From Bradyrhizobium sp. AUGA SZCCT0158 (GTDB lineage: Bacteria > Pseudomonadota > Alphaproteobacteria > Rhizobiales > Xanthobacteraceae), in contig NZ_JAFCME010000006.1 of NCBI RefSeq assembly GCF_018130065.1, positions 1 through 64,000 on the forward strand: a DNA stretch of 64,000 nt, in the 5' to 3' direction. The notes below the pieces were generated by a model. That model searched no databases. It saw only the letters and a list, made by a program, of their open reading frames with translations, and was not told where the DNA came from. This document shows, one piece after another, positions 25,821 through 34,992 of this stretch (position 1 is the stretch's first letter; every line of letters starts with the position of its first letter). The position numbers and the translations under genes were made by a program.

Positions 25821-26927
25821 ATGGTTGCCGCAGCATCGCCGGATTCAACCGCGGAACTGACCGGTGCCGCCAAGGATGAGTCGGCCCAGCGGGATGCCCG
25901 AATTCTGAAGCAGGTGGCGGCCCTGTTCTTGTCCAATGTCGATCGCCTCCGTGAATCCCAGATAGCTGCGTTCGATGGCGTCTTGGTGCCCCTGATCGGG
26001 CGGATCGAGCCAGCAACGCTGGTCCATCTGAGCGAAGCCCTGTCCACGACAGATCTGGCGCCATGCGAGACCATCCGCAAGCTCGCGTTTCACGATGACC
26101 CCTTGGTGGCCGCGCCCGTTCTGCGAAACTCCAATCGTCTGTCGGAAGCGGACATTGTTGAAATCGTCCAGACCCGCAGTCAGCAGCATTTGTTGGCAAT
26201 CTCCGGCAGAAATACTCTCAGCGAAACGCTGACCGATGCGCTGATGAGGCTTGGCGACGTCAGCGTCTCCAACGCACTGGCCCGAAATGCGGGAGCACGG
26301 TTCTCCGAATGCGGTTACGCGACACTTGTCGGAAGGGCGGAACGTGACGAAAGCCTCGCCGAAAAACTCGGCCTCCGCCTGGACATTCCTGCGAACTTGC
26401 TGCGCGAGCTGCTGACAAGGGCGACCGACATCGTGCGGGCGCGATTTTTGACGGCACCGCGACCGGCTGCGCAGGCGCGAGCGACGAACGCCAAACCGAT
26501 CAGCGCTGCTCCGCGTAAGAAGATTGACTACACCCAGGCGCAGAGCGAGGTCCTGGCGCTCAATCGCGCCGGCAAGCTCAACGATTCAACAGTGAACCGG
26601 TTTGCGGTTCGGAGCGAATACATCCACGTGGTGGCGGCACTGTCATTGTTGTCTGAGGTGAAGATCGAGGCGATAGAGCCGTTGCTCGAACCCGAGCGGT
26701 TGTATGGACTGATCGTGGCGTGCAGGGCCAGCAGGTTAAGCTGGTCGACAATGACCATGATCATTCGCAATCGGCCCGGTTGTCCGCCTCCGACGCAACG
26801 CGAGTTTGATCAAGCTCACGAGGTATTTGACACCTTGTTGCTGTCTGTGGCGCAATGGACGGCGCGGTTCGGAGCCGATCGAATGGCGGCGAAGAAGATT
26901 GATTGTGCAACTGCTGTGTCACGGTAG
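25821..26927 (+). CDS. DUF2336-domain protein
   Basis: A 368-residue, largely helical protein. It begins AQRDARILKQVAALFLSNVDRLRESQIAAFDGVLVPLIGRIE and contains repeated HEAT-like helices (LSEALSTTDLAPCETIRKLAFHDDPLVAAPVLRNS; DIVEIVQTRSQQHLLAISGR), which is the DUF2336 pattern of alphaproteobacteria. A linker follows, then a second helical region near residues 235-360. In Caulobacter and relatives DUF2336 proteins have been tied to cell-cycle or motility regulation. The ATG at 25821 directly follows an in-frame-free leader. It is probably expressed with the HD-GYP gene. Confidence 0.78.
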   Translation: MVAAASPDSTAELTGAAKDESAQRDARILKQVAALFLSNVDRLRESQIAAFDGVLVPLIGRIEPATLVHLSEALSTTDLAPCETIRKLAFHDDPLVAAPVLRNSNRLSEADIVEIVQTRSQQHLLAISGRNTLSETLTDALMRLGDVSVSNALARNAGARFSECGYATLVGRAERDESLAEKLGLRLDIPANLLRELLTRATDIVRARFLTAPRPAAQARATNAKPISAAPRKKIDYTQAQSEVLALNRAGKLNDSTVNRFAVRSEYIHVVAALSLLSEVKIEAIEPLLEPERLYGLIVACRASRLSWSTMTMIIRNRPGCPPPTQREFDQAHEVFDTLLLSVAQWTARFGADRMAAKKIDCATAVSR

Positions 26928-26945
26928 CAAACGTAGCGGCAGCTC

Positions 26946-27050
26946 GTAGGATGGGTAGAGCGTAGCGAAACCCATCATAGTCCATCAACGACGGCGGTTG
27001 ATGGGTATCGCGGAGCCTGTCATCGGGCGCGCATTCTCCACCCATCCTAC
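26946..27050. repeat. Mosaic palindromic repeat
   Basis: GTAGGATGGGT (26946-26956) and ACCCATCCTAC (27040-27050) are perfect 11-bp arms. Inner GATGGGT/ACCCATC copies add further pairing. The right half contains a 23-base block (27008-27030) found again at 27471-27493, so it seems to be one repeat family inserted into another. It lies between the DUF2336 and dodecin genes, which converge on it. Confidence 0.75.
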
Positions 27051-27056
27051 AAGGGC

Positions 27057-27269
27057 CTATTGCGTCTCCAGCGTAAAGCCGATCTTGAGGGCCACCTGAT
27101 AGTGAGCAATCTTGCCGTCCTTGATGTGCCCGCGGGTTTCGACAACTTCAAACCAATCCATGTTCCTGACTGTCTTGCTGGCCAGTTCGATTGCCGTACT
27201 GATTGCATCCTCAATGCTGGTTTGCGAAGAACCGACGATTTCGAGAATTTTGTAAACGTGATTTTTCAT
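27057..27269 (-). CDS. Dodecin-family flavin-binding protein
   Basis: A 70-residue protein beginning MKNHVYKILEIVGSSQTSIEDAISTAI and ending KIGFTLETQ. The conserved pattern of dodecins is present: VYKxxEIVGSS near the start, then WFEVVETRG (aromatic Trp that stacks on flavin) and VGHYQVxLKVGF-like AHYQVALKIGF. Dodecins form 12-mers that store or buffer flavins. GGAGC lies about six bases before the ATG on the coding strand, which fixes this start. It abuts the mosaic repeat. Confidence 0.9.
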   Translation of the reverse strand: MKNHVYKILEIVGSSQTSIEDAISTAIELASKTVRNMDWFEVVETRGHIKDGKIAHYQVALKIGFTLETQ

Positions 27270-27470
27270 TTTGGTGCTCCTGGCCAGTTGCGCCGCTGAT
27301 GCATCCTTTCGCATCGAGTGAAGACGACGATGCGACCAGGACAATAACCGGATGTGACCAAGGTGGTTCCTGAGCAGGTTCGGTCATTTGCGAGGAGCGG
27401 CTTGTCCGCCGAGTTTCAAAGGGCGAAGGCGGAAGCAATCATCCTTGCGTTAGCGACGCCATGGAATGTT

Positions 27471-27493
27471 TCGCGGAGCCTGTCATCGGGCGC
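27471..27493 (+). repeat. 23-base direct repeat copy
   Basis: This is identical to 27008-27030, starting TCGCGGAGCCTGTCATC and ending GGGCGC. The two copies are 463 bases apart on the same strand. Each is embedded in a different palindromic repeat context. Confidence 0.8.
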
Positions 27494-27883
27494 ACATGCG
27501 CGCGACCCTTTGGCTCGCAATGACGATGTGGTTCGAGAAGACGCGACAAATTGACCCGACGGGCAAATCACTTCCGATTTACGGAAATCGTGTCAAGCCC
27601 CGAAATAAAAAATATTTCGCTTTCGCCGTCGGGCAAATCATCTCTACGAGTTTGCGTTATCCCGTCCCACTCAGAGGGCATCGGCCGTCGTCACGACGAG
27701 GGGCGGGTTGCGGTGGACGTGACAGTTGCGATGGACGGTCGCGGCTGAAGCGTACGGCGAAAGCGAGTGGTCCTGACGCCCGTAACGGCGTTAAGCCTTA
27801 AGGGAGCTAACGCTTCCGAGGGGCGACGGTGGCAATAGAGGCCGTCTCACCGGGGAGAGCGCGTCATAAGCCGTAAAGCCATT

Positions 27884-27994
27884 GCGCAGGGAAGGCTGGG
27901 TGTTCTCCGCTGCCCTGTATGCTCGTGTGCAGCCTACTTAGCACAATTCGCACACGGGACCGCGGGTGCAGCGCGCACCCGGTCTTCCCTGCGC
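27884..27994. repeat. Structured repeat able to form a three-way junction
   Basis: An outer perfect 11-bp stem joins GCGCAGGGAAG (27884-27894) to CTTCCCTGCGC (27984-27994). Inside are two perfect 7-bp arms: CGTGTGC (27924-27930) with GCACACG (27950-27956), and CGGGTGC (27963-27969) with GCACCCG (27975-27981). The whole could fold in DNA or RNA. No open frame is credible here. Confidence 0.6.
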
Positions 27995-28070
27995 CCTCTA
28001 TTCTCGAGGGCAAGGAAGTCACTTGCAAACCTCGGGCGCAATGCGTCGCGAGAATGCGAAACTGTTTCCA

Positions 28071-28154
28071 CGTCATTGCGAGCGCAGCGAAGCAATCCAT
28101 CGTGCGGCAAAGAAAGAATGGATTGCTTCGTCGCAAGTGCTCCTCGCAATGACG
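28071..28154. repeat. Long dispersed palindrome
   Basis: CGTCATTGCGAG (28071-28082) pairs with CTCGCAATGACG (28143-28154), and CGAAGCAATCCAT (28088-28100) with ATGGATTGCTTCG (28118-28130). This two-stem element is a familiar intergenic repeat in Bradyrhizobium. It lies immediately downstream of the DNA glycosylase gene. Confidence 0.8.
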
Positions 28155-28160
28155 AAACGA

Positions 28161-28766
28161 TCAAAACGCCTTGCTCAAAAACCGCGAGCCCTTCAATCCA
28201 TACCGCCACGGAAAATCCACTGCCTTGGTGATGCCGATGCGAATGCCGGTGAGGATCTCCACGTCGCCAAGGCGCGCATGCAGCGCGATCGGCGGCGCAT
28301 CGAGCGGGAGTTCGCTGTGCTTGATCGTGATCCCCAGCGCCTCGCACAGTTTGCCGGGACCCGAGCACAGCGCGCGCTCGTCATGCAGGCCGCGGCGGCG
28401 GCGCATCGCCGGAATGCCGTGGGTCGGTTGCAGCGCGCGGATCAGCACCGCGCTGGCCGAGCCTTCTTTTTCGCAGACGAAATTGACGCACCAATGAATG
28501 CCGTAGGAGCGATAGACGTAGGAAAAACCGGGCGGGCCGAACATCACGAGGTTCCGCGGCGTCGGACCCCGGTACGAATGCGCGGCCGGATCGGTGTGAT
28601 GATAGGCCTCGACCTCGACAATGATGCCGCCGACGCCGTCGATGAGCAGCGTGGCGCCGATCAGGTCGGGCGCCACCTCATGCACGCTGCGGGCAAAAAA
28701 CGCGCGTTTCAGCGCCTTGCCGAGGCGAGGGACCTTTGCTTCGGCCGGATTGGAGATTTGAACCAT
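28161..28766 (-). CDS. 3-methyladenine DNA glycosylase (AAG/MPG family)
   Basis: A 201-residue base-excision repair enzyme that removes alkylated purines. It has [34 protein letters not shown] (catalytic Glu and base-flipping region), then [29 protein letters not shown], with the Tyr that intercalates. The C-terminal [12 protein letters not shown] segment is also conserved. ATG 28766 is used; an in-frame TTG at 28808 would add 14 residues with no visible ribosome site. It is the only repair gene nearby. Confidence 0.9.
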   Translation of the reverse strand: MVQISNPAEAKVPRLGKALKRAFFARSVHEVAPDLIGATLLIDGVGGIIVEVEAYHHTDPAAHSYRGPTPRNLVMFGPPGFSYVYRSYGIHWCVNFVCEKEGSASAVLIRALQPTHGIPAMRRRRGLHDERALCSGPGKLCEALGITIKHSELPLDAPPIALHARLGDVEILTGIRIGITKAVDFPWRYGLKGSRFLSKAF

Positions 28767-28932
28767 TTTGAGGTGAGAATCAGCGGGAACAGGAGGGAAA
28801 GGTCGCAATATCTTGCATGTCTCTGCTAGGTTCGGCGAGCCGGTTGCGGGCCTTCCGCAACTGAGGTTGCGGCGCAGTGCGACACGGATTAGCTAAGGTT
28901 TCCAAGAGTTTTCGGACATATTCAGGCTTCAA

Positions 28933-29892
28933 ATGGTCGTTCTCGTCGATACCGTCTCATCCAACCAGGTTCGCCCGCGCCACCCCGAAAAGGTGAACCG
29001 GCCGGATGCGCTGTCGCCGCCGAAGCCGGCCTGGATCAGGGTGCGCGCGCCGAATACCCGCGGCTACGCCGATACCCGCAAGATCGTGAAAGAGAATGGC
29101 CTCGTCACGGTGTGCGAGGAGGCCGGCTGCCCGAATATCGGCGAGTGCTGGGACAAGAAGCACGCCACCTTCATGATCATGGGGGACACCTGCACGCGGG
29201 CCTGCGCGTTCTGCAACGTCAAGACCGGAATGCCCGGCGCGCTCGATGCCGCCGAGCCGGAACATGTCGCGGAAGCCACCTTCAAGCTCGGGCTCGCCCA
29301 TATCGTCGTGACCTCAGTGGATCGTGACGATCTCGCCGATGGCGGCGCGGAGCATTTTGCCCAAACCATCCGCGCGATCCGCGCCCGCTGCCCGTCCACG
29401 ACCATCGAGATCCTGACGCCGGATTTCCTGCGCAAGGAAGGCGCGCTGGAGATCGTCGCGGCTGCAAAACCCGACGTGTTCAACCACAATCTGGAAACCG
29501 TGCCGTCGCGCTATCTCACGGTGCGGCCGGGCGCGCGTTACTTCCATTCGATCCGGCTGTTGCAGCGGGTCAAGGAAATCGATCCGACCATCTTCACCAA
29601 GTCCGGCATCATGGTGGGCCTCGGCGAGGAGCGCCACGAGGTGCTCCAGGTGATGGACGATCTGCGCTCGGCGGATGTGGACTTCCTCACCATCGGGCAA
29701 TATCTGCAGCCGACCCGCAAGCACCACGCCGTGATGCGCTACGTGACCCCGGACGAGTTCGCAGGCTACGAGAAGGTTGCCTACACCAAGGGGTTTCTGA
29801 TGGTGTCGGCGAGCCCACTGACCCGCTCCTCGCATCATGCCGGCGATGATTTCGCCAGGCTGCAGGCGGCGCGTGCGGCGCGATCCCGCTGA
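28933..29892 (+). CDS. lipA: Lipoyl synthase
   Basis: A 319-residue radical SAM enzyme that inserts two sulfurs into octanoyl groups of lipoyl domains. The auxiliary cluster motif C-x4-C-x5-C is Cys61, Cys66 and Cys72 ([12 protein letters not shown]). The radical SAM motif CTRACAFC gives Cys87, Cys91 and Cys94. The C-terminus [10 protein letters not shown] carries the conserved RSS motif that binds the auxiliary cluster. The ATG has no strong ribosome site. It is followed nine bases later by the COQ10-like gene. Confidence 0.96.
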   Translation: MVVLVDTVSSNQVRPRHPEKVNRPDALSPPKPAWIRVRAPNTRGYADTRKIVKENGLVTVCEEAGCPNIGECWDKKHATFMIMGDTCTRACAFCNVKTGMPGALDAAEPEHVAEATFKLGLAHIVVTSVDRDDLADGGAEHFAQTIRAIRARCPSTTIEILTPDFLRKEGALEIVAAAKPDVFNHNLETVPSRYLTVRPGARYFHSIRLLQRVKEIDPTIFTKSGIMVGLGEERHEVLQVMDDLRSADVDFLTIGQYLQPTRKHHAVMRYVTPDEFAGYEKVAYTKGFLMVSASPLTRSSHHAGDDFARLQAARAARSR

Positions 29893-29900
29893 GATAGCCG

Positions 29901-30359
29901 ATGCCTAGGTTTTCAAGCAAGCGGCGGGCACATCACACCGCCCAGCAGATGTTCGATCTGGTCGCCGACGTCGAGCGCTATCCGGAATTCGTGCCGTTGT
30001 GCCATTCGCTGAAAATCCGTCAGCGCACGCCGCAGCCTGACGGCACCGAGATCGTGGTCGCCGACATGACGGTGTCGTTCAAGCTGGTGCGGGAATCCTT
30101 CACCAGCCGGGTGACGCTGGACCGTCCCAATCTGAAGATCATGGTGGAGTATCTGAAGGGCCCGTTCAGCAATCTGGAAAACCGCTGGACCTTCGAACCC
30201 AAATCCGAAACCGATTGCGATGTCGGCTTCTTCTTAGCTTACGAATTCAAGAGCCGGATGCTGGCGATGCTGATGGGCACGATGTTCGACGCCGCGTTCC
30301 AGCGCTTTGCAGCGGCGTTCGAAAAGCGGGCGAATGTGGTTTATGGAAAGCGGGCGTGA
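29901..30359 (+). CDS. COQ10/RatA-like START-domain protein
   Basis: A 152-residue small START/SRPBCC protein. It begins MPRFSSKRRAHHTAQQMFDLVADVERYPEFVPLCHSLKI, the hallmark of the COQ10/RatA group, and has the expected FKLVRESFTSRVTL and LKGPFSNLENRWTFEP strands. Family members bind ubiquinone or, in E. coli RatA, inhibit 50S-30S joining. In alphaproteobacteria the ubiquinone role is more likely. It lies between lipA and the dehydrogenase gene, all in one direction with tiny gaps. Confidence 0.88.
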   Translation: MPRFSSKRRAHHTAQQMFDLVADVERYPEFVPLCHSLKIRQRTPQPDGTEIVVADMTVSFKLVRESFTSRVTLDRPNLKIMVEYLKGPFSNLENRWTFEPKSETDCDVGFFLAYEFKSRMLAMLMGTMFDAAFQRFAAAFEKRANVVYGKRA

Positions 30360-30360
30360 C

Positions 30361-31281
30361 ATGACGGCATTGGAACGCGTCGGCTTCATCGGCCTGGGCG
30401 GAATGGGGCGCGGGCTGGTCAAGAACCTCCTCGCCAAGGGTGTCGCCGTCACGGCGTACGATTTGAACCCTGAGGCGGTTGCCATTGCCAAATCCCAGGG
30501 CGCGACGGCGGCGGGCGGTCTTCGCGACATCGGCGAATGCCGCATCATCATGATTTGCGTCAATGCCGCCGAGGACGTCGAGGCGCTGCTGACGGGACCG
30601 GACGGACTGCTCGCCCGACCGGCGCCGAATTTCGTGGTCGTCGATCACACCACCGGCAGCCCGCAAATGGTCGATAAACTCGATCGACTGGTGCGTGCAG
30701 CCGGCGGGCGTTATGCCGAGGCGCCGATGACGCGGACCCCGAAGCACGCGGACGCCGGCAAGGTCAATGTGCTCTATGGCGGTGACGGCGACTTGCTCGC
30801 AGAACTCAGGCCCTATTTCGAGCGCTATGCGGAGAACATCTTCCACATCGGCCCGCTCGGCCACGCCATCCGCCTCAAGCTGATCCACAACTACATCGCC
30901 TTTGCCAACGTCGCGGCGTGGTGCGAGGGGTTTGCGCTGGCGGCGAAGGACGGCCTCGATCTCAAGCAGCTGATCACCATCATCTCGGCCGCCGGCGGCA
31001 AGAGCGGCATGCTCGACCTCTACGGCCAGGCGACGCTCGACGGCGACTTTACCCCGCTGATGTCGCTGGCGAACGCCCGCAAGGACGTGCGCTATTACGC
31101 GCGCTGGCTGGAAGACGCCGGATTGCCCGGTTTCATGGCCGATGCCGTGCACCAGACCTACCGGCAGGCCGCCTTGCTCGGTCATGACGGCGAATCCTGC
31201 ACGGCCGTGATCAAGGCTTACGAGGCCGTCACCGGCGTCGAGGCGCGCGTGCGGCCGAAAGATCGAAATCAAGGCGGTTGA
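30361..31281 (+). CDS. 3-hydroxyisobutyrate dehydrogenase-family oxidoreductase
   Basis: A 306-residue beta-hydroxyacid dehydrogenase. The N-terminal NAD(P) motif is GFIGLGGMGRGLVKNLL. DHTTGSPQMVDKL and the Gly-rich APMTRTPKHADAGKVNVLYGG follow. The catalytic Lys is in LKLIHNYIAFANVAAWCEG. Relatives act on 3-hydroxyisobutyrate or tartronate semialdehyde, or reduce succinic semialdehyde. It starts one base after the COQ10-like stop and lies 35 bases before the ThDP-enzyme gene, so the two latter may form a pathway pair. Confidence 0.87.
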   Translation: MTALERVGFIGLGGMGRGLVKNLLAKGVAVTAYDLNPEAVAIAKSQGATAAGGLRDIGECRIIMICVNAAEDVEALLTGPDGLLARPAPNFVVVDHTTGSPQMVDKLDRLVRAAGGRYAEAPMTRTPKHADAGKVNVLYGGDGDLLAELRPYFERYAENIFHIGPLGHAIRLKLIHNYIAFANVAAWCEGFALAAKDGLDLKQLITIISAAGGKSGMLDLYGQATLDGDFTPLMSLANARKDVRYYARWLEDAGLPGFMADAVHQTYRQAALLGHDGESCTAVIKAYEAVTGVEARVRPKDRNQGG

Positions 31282-31316
31282 ATTCTACACGACTTGCAGA
31301 ACAAAAGGACCAAGTG

Positions 31317-32996
31317 ATGGACATCAAGGCACCCACGCGCACCGGCGGGCATATTCTGATCGATCAACTGGCCCTGCACGGTGCCGACACCGTGTTCGGC
31401 GTGCCCGGGGAAAGTTTTCTGGCTGCGCTCGACGGCATGTACCAGAACCAGCGGGTCCGCTTCGTCAATTCCCGGCATGAGGGCGGCGCGGCCATGATGG
31501 CTGACGCCTATGGCAAGCTCACCGGAAAGCCCGGCATTGCCTTTGCGACGCGCGGCCCCGGCGCCACCAACGCCTCCGCGGGCGTTCATGTCGCGTTTCA
31601 GGATTCGACGCCGATGATCCTGCTGCTCGGCCAGGTCGGGCGGGACATGATGGAACGCGAGGCGTTCCAGGAAATCGATTACCGGCAGATGTTCGGGCCG
31701 ATGACCAAATGGGTCGCGCAGATCGACGACGCGCGGCGGATTCCGGAATTCATCTCGCGGGCGTTTTATACCGCGACTTCCGGCCGGCCCGGTCCGGTGG
31801 TGCTGGCGCTGCCCGAGGACATGCTGACCGACGAGGCTGACGTTCCCGATGCGCAGCCTTACAAGCCGCAAACCGTCGCCCCGGGCGCGGAAAGCCTGCA
31901 ACAGTTCGAGGAGTTGCTGGCCGCGGCCCGCAAGCCGTTGCTGATCGTCGGCGGCGGCGGATGGAGCGATAAAGCGCGCCGCGATCTCGAAACCTTCGCG
32001 ACCGCGCATGAGGTGCCTGTCAGCGCTTCATTCCGGTGCCAGGATTATTTCGACAATCTGCACGCTGCGTACGCCGGCCATGTCGGCATCGGCATCTCCC
32101 CGAAATTCGCCGAACGGATTCGGGACAGCGATCTGATCATTGCGCTCGGCGCCCGGCTCGGGGAAATCACGACATCGGGGTATAGCCTGTTCGACATTCC
32201 GCAGCCGAAGCAGCCGCTGGTTCACATCTATCCGGATCCCGAGGAGATCGGCCGCGTCTATGCGCCGAAACTGGGCATCATTTCGGGGAGCGCAGCGTTC
32301 GCGGCCGCGATCAGCCGACTGAAGCCGAAGCATCAGCCGCGCGGCGACGAACTCAAGGCGGCGCATGCGGACTATCTCGCCTTTAATGAGCCGACCCGTT
32401 CGCCCGGCGATGTTCAGCTGTCGCGGATCGTGCGCGATCTCAGCGAACGGCTGCCGGAGGATGCGATCATCTGCAACGGCGCCGGCAATTACGCGGTCTG
32501 GGTTCATCGCTTCTGGCGCTATCGTCAATTCCGTACCGAACTGGCGCCGACATCGGGCTCAATGGGATACGGCTTGCCGGCGGCGGTTGCGGCCAAGCAT
32601 CTGCACCCGAACCGGCCGGTGATCGCATTCGCCGGCGACGGCTGCTTTCAGATGACCGGGAACGAGTTCATGACCGCGGTCGAAAACCGGCTGCCTCTCA
32701 TCGTGATCGTCTGCAACAACGGCATGTACGGCACCATCCGCATGCATCAGGAGCGGCACTATCCCGGCCGGGTGTCCGGCACCAATCTGGCGAACCCTGA
32801 TTTCGCCGCGCTCGCGCGTGCCTTTGGCGGCTTCGGCGCCCGGGTCGACCGTACCGAGGATTTTGCAAAGGCCTTCGACGAGGCGGTCGCTTCGCGCTTG
32901 CCGGCGATCATCGAACTCACGATCAGCCCGGAGGCGCTGACGCCGGCGGCCTCGCTCAGCGAAACCCGCGCCAAGGCTTTGGCCGCGGCGAAGTGA
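31317..32996 (+). CDS. ThDP-dependent enzyme, acetolactate synthase-like
   Basis: A 559-residue enzyme of the acetohydroxyacid synthase group. The catalytic Glu is Glu55 in NSRHEGGAAMMADAYG. The central FAD-like domain has LLIVGGGGWSD, and the C-terminal ThDP motif is GDGCFQMTGNEF followed by NNGMYGTIRMHQE. It has the Glu that glyoxylate carboligase lacks, so it is not that enzyme. Without an ilvH partner nearby it is probably a catabolic or dehydrogenase-linked relative (for example an oxalyl-CoA or sulfoacetaldehyde-type enzyme), unproved. AAAAGGA lies before the ATG. Confidence 0.85.
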   Translation: MDIKAPTRTGGHILIDQLALHGADTVFGVPGESFLAALDGMYQNQRVRFVNSRHEGGAAMMADAYGKLTGKPGIAFATRGPGATNASAGVHVAFQDSTPMILLLGQVGRDMMEREAFQEIDYRQMFGPMTKWVAQIDDARRIPEFISRAFYTATSGRPGPVVLALPEDMLTDEADVPDAQPYKPQTVAPGAESLQQFEELLAAARKPLLIVGGGGWSDKARRDLETFATAHEVPVSASFRCQDYFDNLHAAYAGHVGIGISPKFAERIRDSDLIIALGARLGEITTSGYSLFDIPQPKQPLVHIYPDPEEIGRVYAPKLGIISGSAAFAAAISRLKPKHQPRGDELKAAHADYLAFNEPTRSPGDVQLSRIVRDLSERLPEDAIICNGAGNYAVWVHRFWRYRQFRTELAPTSGSMGYGLPAAVAAKHLHPNRPVIAFAGDGCFQMTGNEFMTAVENRLPLIVIVCNNGMYGTIRMHQERHYPGRVSGTNLANPDFAALARAFGGFGARVDRTEDFAKAFDEAVASRLPAIIELTISPEALTPAASLSETRAKALAAAK

Positions 32997-33008
32997 AGTG
33001 GCGGATCG

Positions 33009-33611
33009 CTAGGATCTCGGCGGCCGTCGTCGCTTGACGGCGCTGCCGCGGGTCGATCGCGCGACACGCGGGCGGAGCCGGCTCACGGCCTCGCGGCGCG
33101 GTTTGACGGATGCCTGCGGTCCGCGCGCCAGCTCCATCAGCATGCGCAGCGCCTCGACCACCGAGCGCTGGCGCACGCTGGTGCGGCCGATGGCGCCAAA
33201 GCGATGTTCGCGATGCAGGATGCGGCCGTCGCGCGAGGCGACCGCGAAATGCACGAGCCCAACCGGCTTGCCGGGTGTGGCACCACCGGGACCGGCAATG
33301 CCGGTGATGGAGACGGCCAGATCGACGCCGGCCTTCTCCAGCGCGCCGACCGCCATCGCGGTAGCGGTTTCCTTGCTGACCGCACCGAAGGTCGCCAGCG
33401 TCGTTACCTTGACGCCGAGCATCGCGCGCTTGGCATCATTGGAGTATGTGACAAAGCCGCGGTCGATGACGTCGGAGGAGCCGGGAATGTCCGTGAGCGC
33501 GCCCGCGACCAGGCCGCCGGTGCAGGATTCCGCGGTTGCAATCGTCAGCTTGCGCATCCGGCATAGATCGAGCAGCGAGCGGGAGAGGGCGCGGGCGTCG
33601 CTGCCGCTCAT
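33009..33611 (-). CDS. pncC: CinA-family nicotinamide-nucleotide amidohydrolase
   Basis: A 200-residue stand-alone CinA C-terminal domain. It has TIATAESCTGGLVAGALTDIPGSSDVIDRGFVTYSNDAK and SITGIAGPGGATPGKPVGLVHFAV, the two family blocks. It likely deamidates NMN in pyridine-nucleotide salvage. An arginine-rich tail (about residues 170-200) is unusual for the family and may be disordered. The ATG directly follows the ispDF stop, so the two are cotranscribed. Confidence 0.85.
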   Translation of the reverse strand: MSGSDARALSRSLLDLCRMRKLTIATAESCTGGLVAGALTDIPGSSDVIDRGFVTYSNDAKRAMLGVKVTTLATFGAVSKETATAMAVGALEKAGVDLAVSITGIAGPGGATPGKPVGLVHFAVASRDGRILHREHRFGAIGRTSVRQRSVVEALRMLMELARGPQASVKPRREAVSRLRPRVARSTRGSAVKRRRPPRS

Positions 33612-33612
33612 G

Positions 33613-34809
33613 CTATTGGCTCCGGCCTTGATCGTCCCAAGGAAGGCGGATGGTGGCGCTCGCGGTCGCGGCGATGCCTTCCTCGCGGCCGGTAAAGCCA
33701 AGCCGTTCGCTGGTGGTCGCCTTGACGGCGACGCGGGAGATGTCGAGCCCGGTGATCTCGGCGATGCGCGCGCGCATGACATCGCGCAGCGGTCCGATCT
33801 TGGGCCGCTCGCAGATCAAGGTGACCTCCAGATTGGCAATCCGCCCGCCACGCGCGGTGACGCGATCGACCGCGTATTTGAGGAACTTGTCGGAAGCAGC
33901 GCCCTTCCACTGCGGATCGCTGGGCGGGAAGTGCGAACCGATATCGCCGTCCGCCAGCGCGCCGAGGATGGCATCGACCATGGCGTGCAGGCCGACGTCG
34001 CCGTCCGAATGGGCGAGAAAGCCGCGCGTGTGCGGCACGCGGACGCCGCAGATCATCAGATGATCGCCGTCGCCGAAGGCGTGCACGTCGTAGCCGGTGC
34101 CGGTCCTGATGTCGCCGAGCATGGCGCCGAGGCGGGCTTCCTCGCGGACGAAATCTTCAGGGGTCGTGAGCTTCATGTTCGCAGGATCGCCTTCAAAGGT
34201 CGCCACCGTCAATCCCGCCCATTCGGCGAGCGCGGCATCATCGGTGAAATCGCTGCGTCCCTCGCGCGCCGCGCGGCGATGCGCTTCGAGGATCACGTCG
34301 AAACGAAACGCCTGCGGCGTCTGCGCGATGCGCAGCCGCGCGCGGTCCGGCGTGGCCTCGACATTGCCGGCCTCACCAACCTGTTTGATCGTATCGGTGA
34401 CGGCAATCGCAGGAACCGCAGCGCCAGTGCGGCCGGCGGCGTCGATCGCGCGCGAAATCACCGCTGGTGTCACGAATGGGCGCGCTGCGTCGTGGATCAG
34501 AACGATGTCGGGCTTCTCGCTGGCCAGCGCCTCGAGGCCGGCGTGCACCGACGCCTGGCGCGTCGCGCCGCCATTGGTTGGTGGTTGATGGCGCAACCCC
34601 GCGACGGCCTCGTTGAAGACCGCAGCATCATCGGGATTCACAACCGGCTGCACGGCGAAGACGTCGGGGTGGCGGCAGAACGCTTCCATTGCTCGGAAGA
34701 TCACGGTCTGCCCGCCGATCGTACGGTATTGTTTGGGCCCTCCCGCGCCGGCGCGAAGTCCGCGCCCCGCTGCGACGAGGATGGCTGCTGTACGCTCAGG
34801 TTTCGGCAT
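33613..34809 (-). CDS. ispDF: Bifunctional IspD/IspF isoprenoid-pathway enzyme
   Basis: A 398-residue fusion for two steps of the methylerythritol phosphate pathway. The IspD half (residues about 1-225) has [21 protein letters not shown] and [10 protein letters not shown]. The IspF half (about 235-395) has [20 protein letters not shown], the Zn-binding [18 protein letters not shown], and [11 protein letters not shown]. The middle enzyme IspE is elsewhere, which is usual for such fusions. It is followed by the CinA-family gene with a one-base gap, and the gene before it on the other strand is dusB. Confidence 0.94.
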   Translation of the reverse strand: MPKPERTAAILVAAGRGLRAGAGGPKQYRTIGGQTVIFRAMEAFCRHPDVFAVQPVVNPDDAAVFNEAVAGLRHQPPTNGGATRQASVHAGLEALASEKPDIVLIHDAARPFVTPAVISRAIDAAGRTGAAVPAIAVTDTIKQVGEAGNVEATPDRARLRIAQTPQAFRFDVILEAHRRAAREGRSDFTDDAALAEWAGLTVATFEGDPANMKLTTPEDFVREEARLGAMLGDIRTGTGYDVHAFGDGDHLMICGVRVPHTRGFLAHSDGDVGLHAMVDAILGALADGDIGSHFPPSDPQWKGAASDKFLKYAVDRVTARGGRIANLEVTLICERPKIGPLRDVMRARIAEITGLDISRVAVKATTSERLGFTGREEGIAATASATIRLPWDDQGRSQ

Positions 34810-34992
34810 TTGACTCTAGTTACGGACGGATCGGGTTGAGGAGAGGGGATCGGGCCCCTGCGGCGCACAGCCCTTACCATGCCGAATGCGTAAAAACAGA
34901 GCGTTTCCCAATAGCTGTGGGAAAAGCAGTTTTTGTTGCAGTGCACTTGCACAAATGATAGAACTGTCTAAAGTGTAGGCATGAAGCTTGAC

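Larger units (their letters stand above)
27270..28160. other. Repeat-rich intergenic region with no credible gene
   Basis: These 891 bases between dodecin and the DNA glycosylase hold only short frames. They are built from dispersed-repeat pieces: a partial repeat near 27410-27530, a structured block at 27884-27994 and a long palindrome at 28071-28154. The stretch 27660-28060 resembles, from memory, an extended non-coding repeat common in Bradyrhizobium that is often misannotated as short hypothetical proteins. Confidence 0.65.

Noticed and set aside
27639..28160. Several short frames in the repeat-rich region
   Set aside because: They overlap dispersed repeats on both strands and have no ribosome sites or domains.
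31317..32996. Glyoxylate carboligase (gcl) identity for the ThDP enzyme
   Set aside because: Gcl has Val in place of the catalytic Glu; this protein has Glu55 in NSRHEGGAAM.
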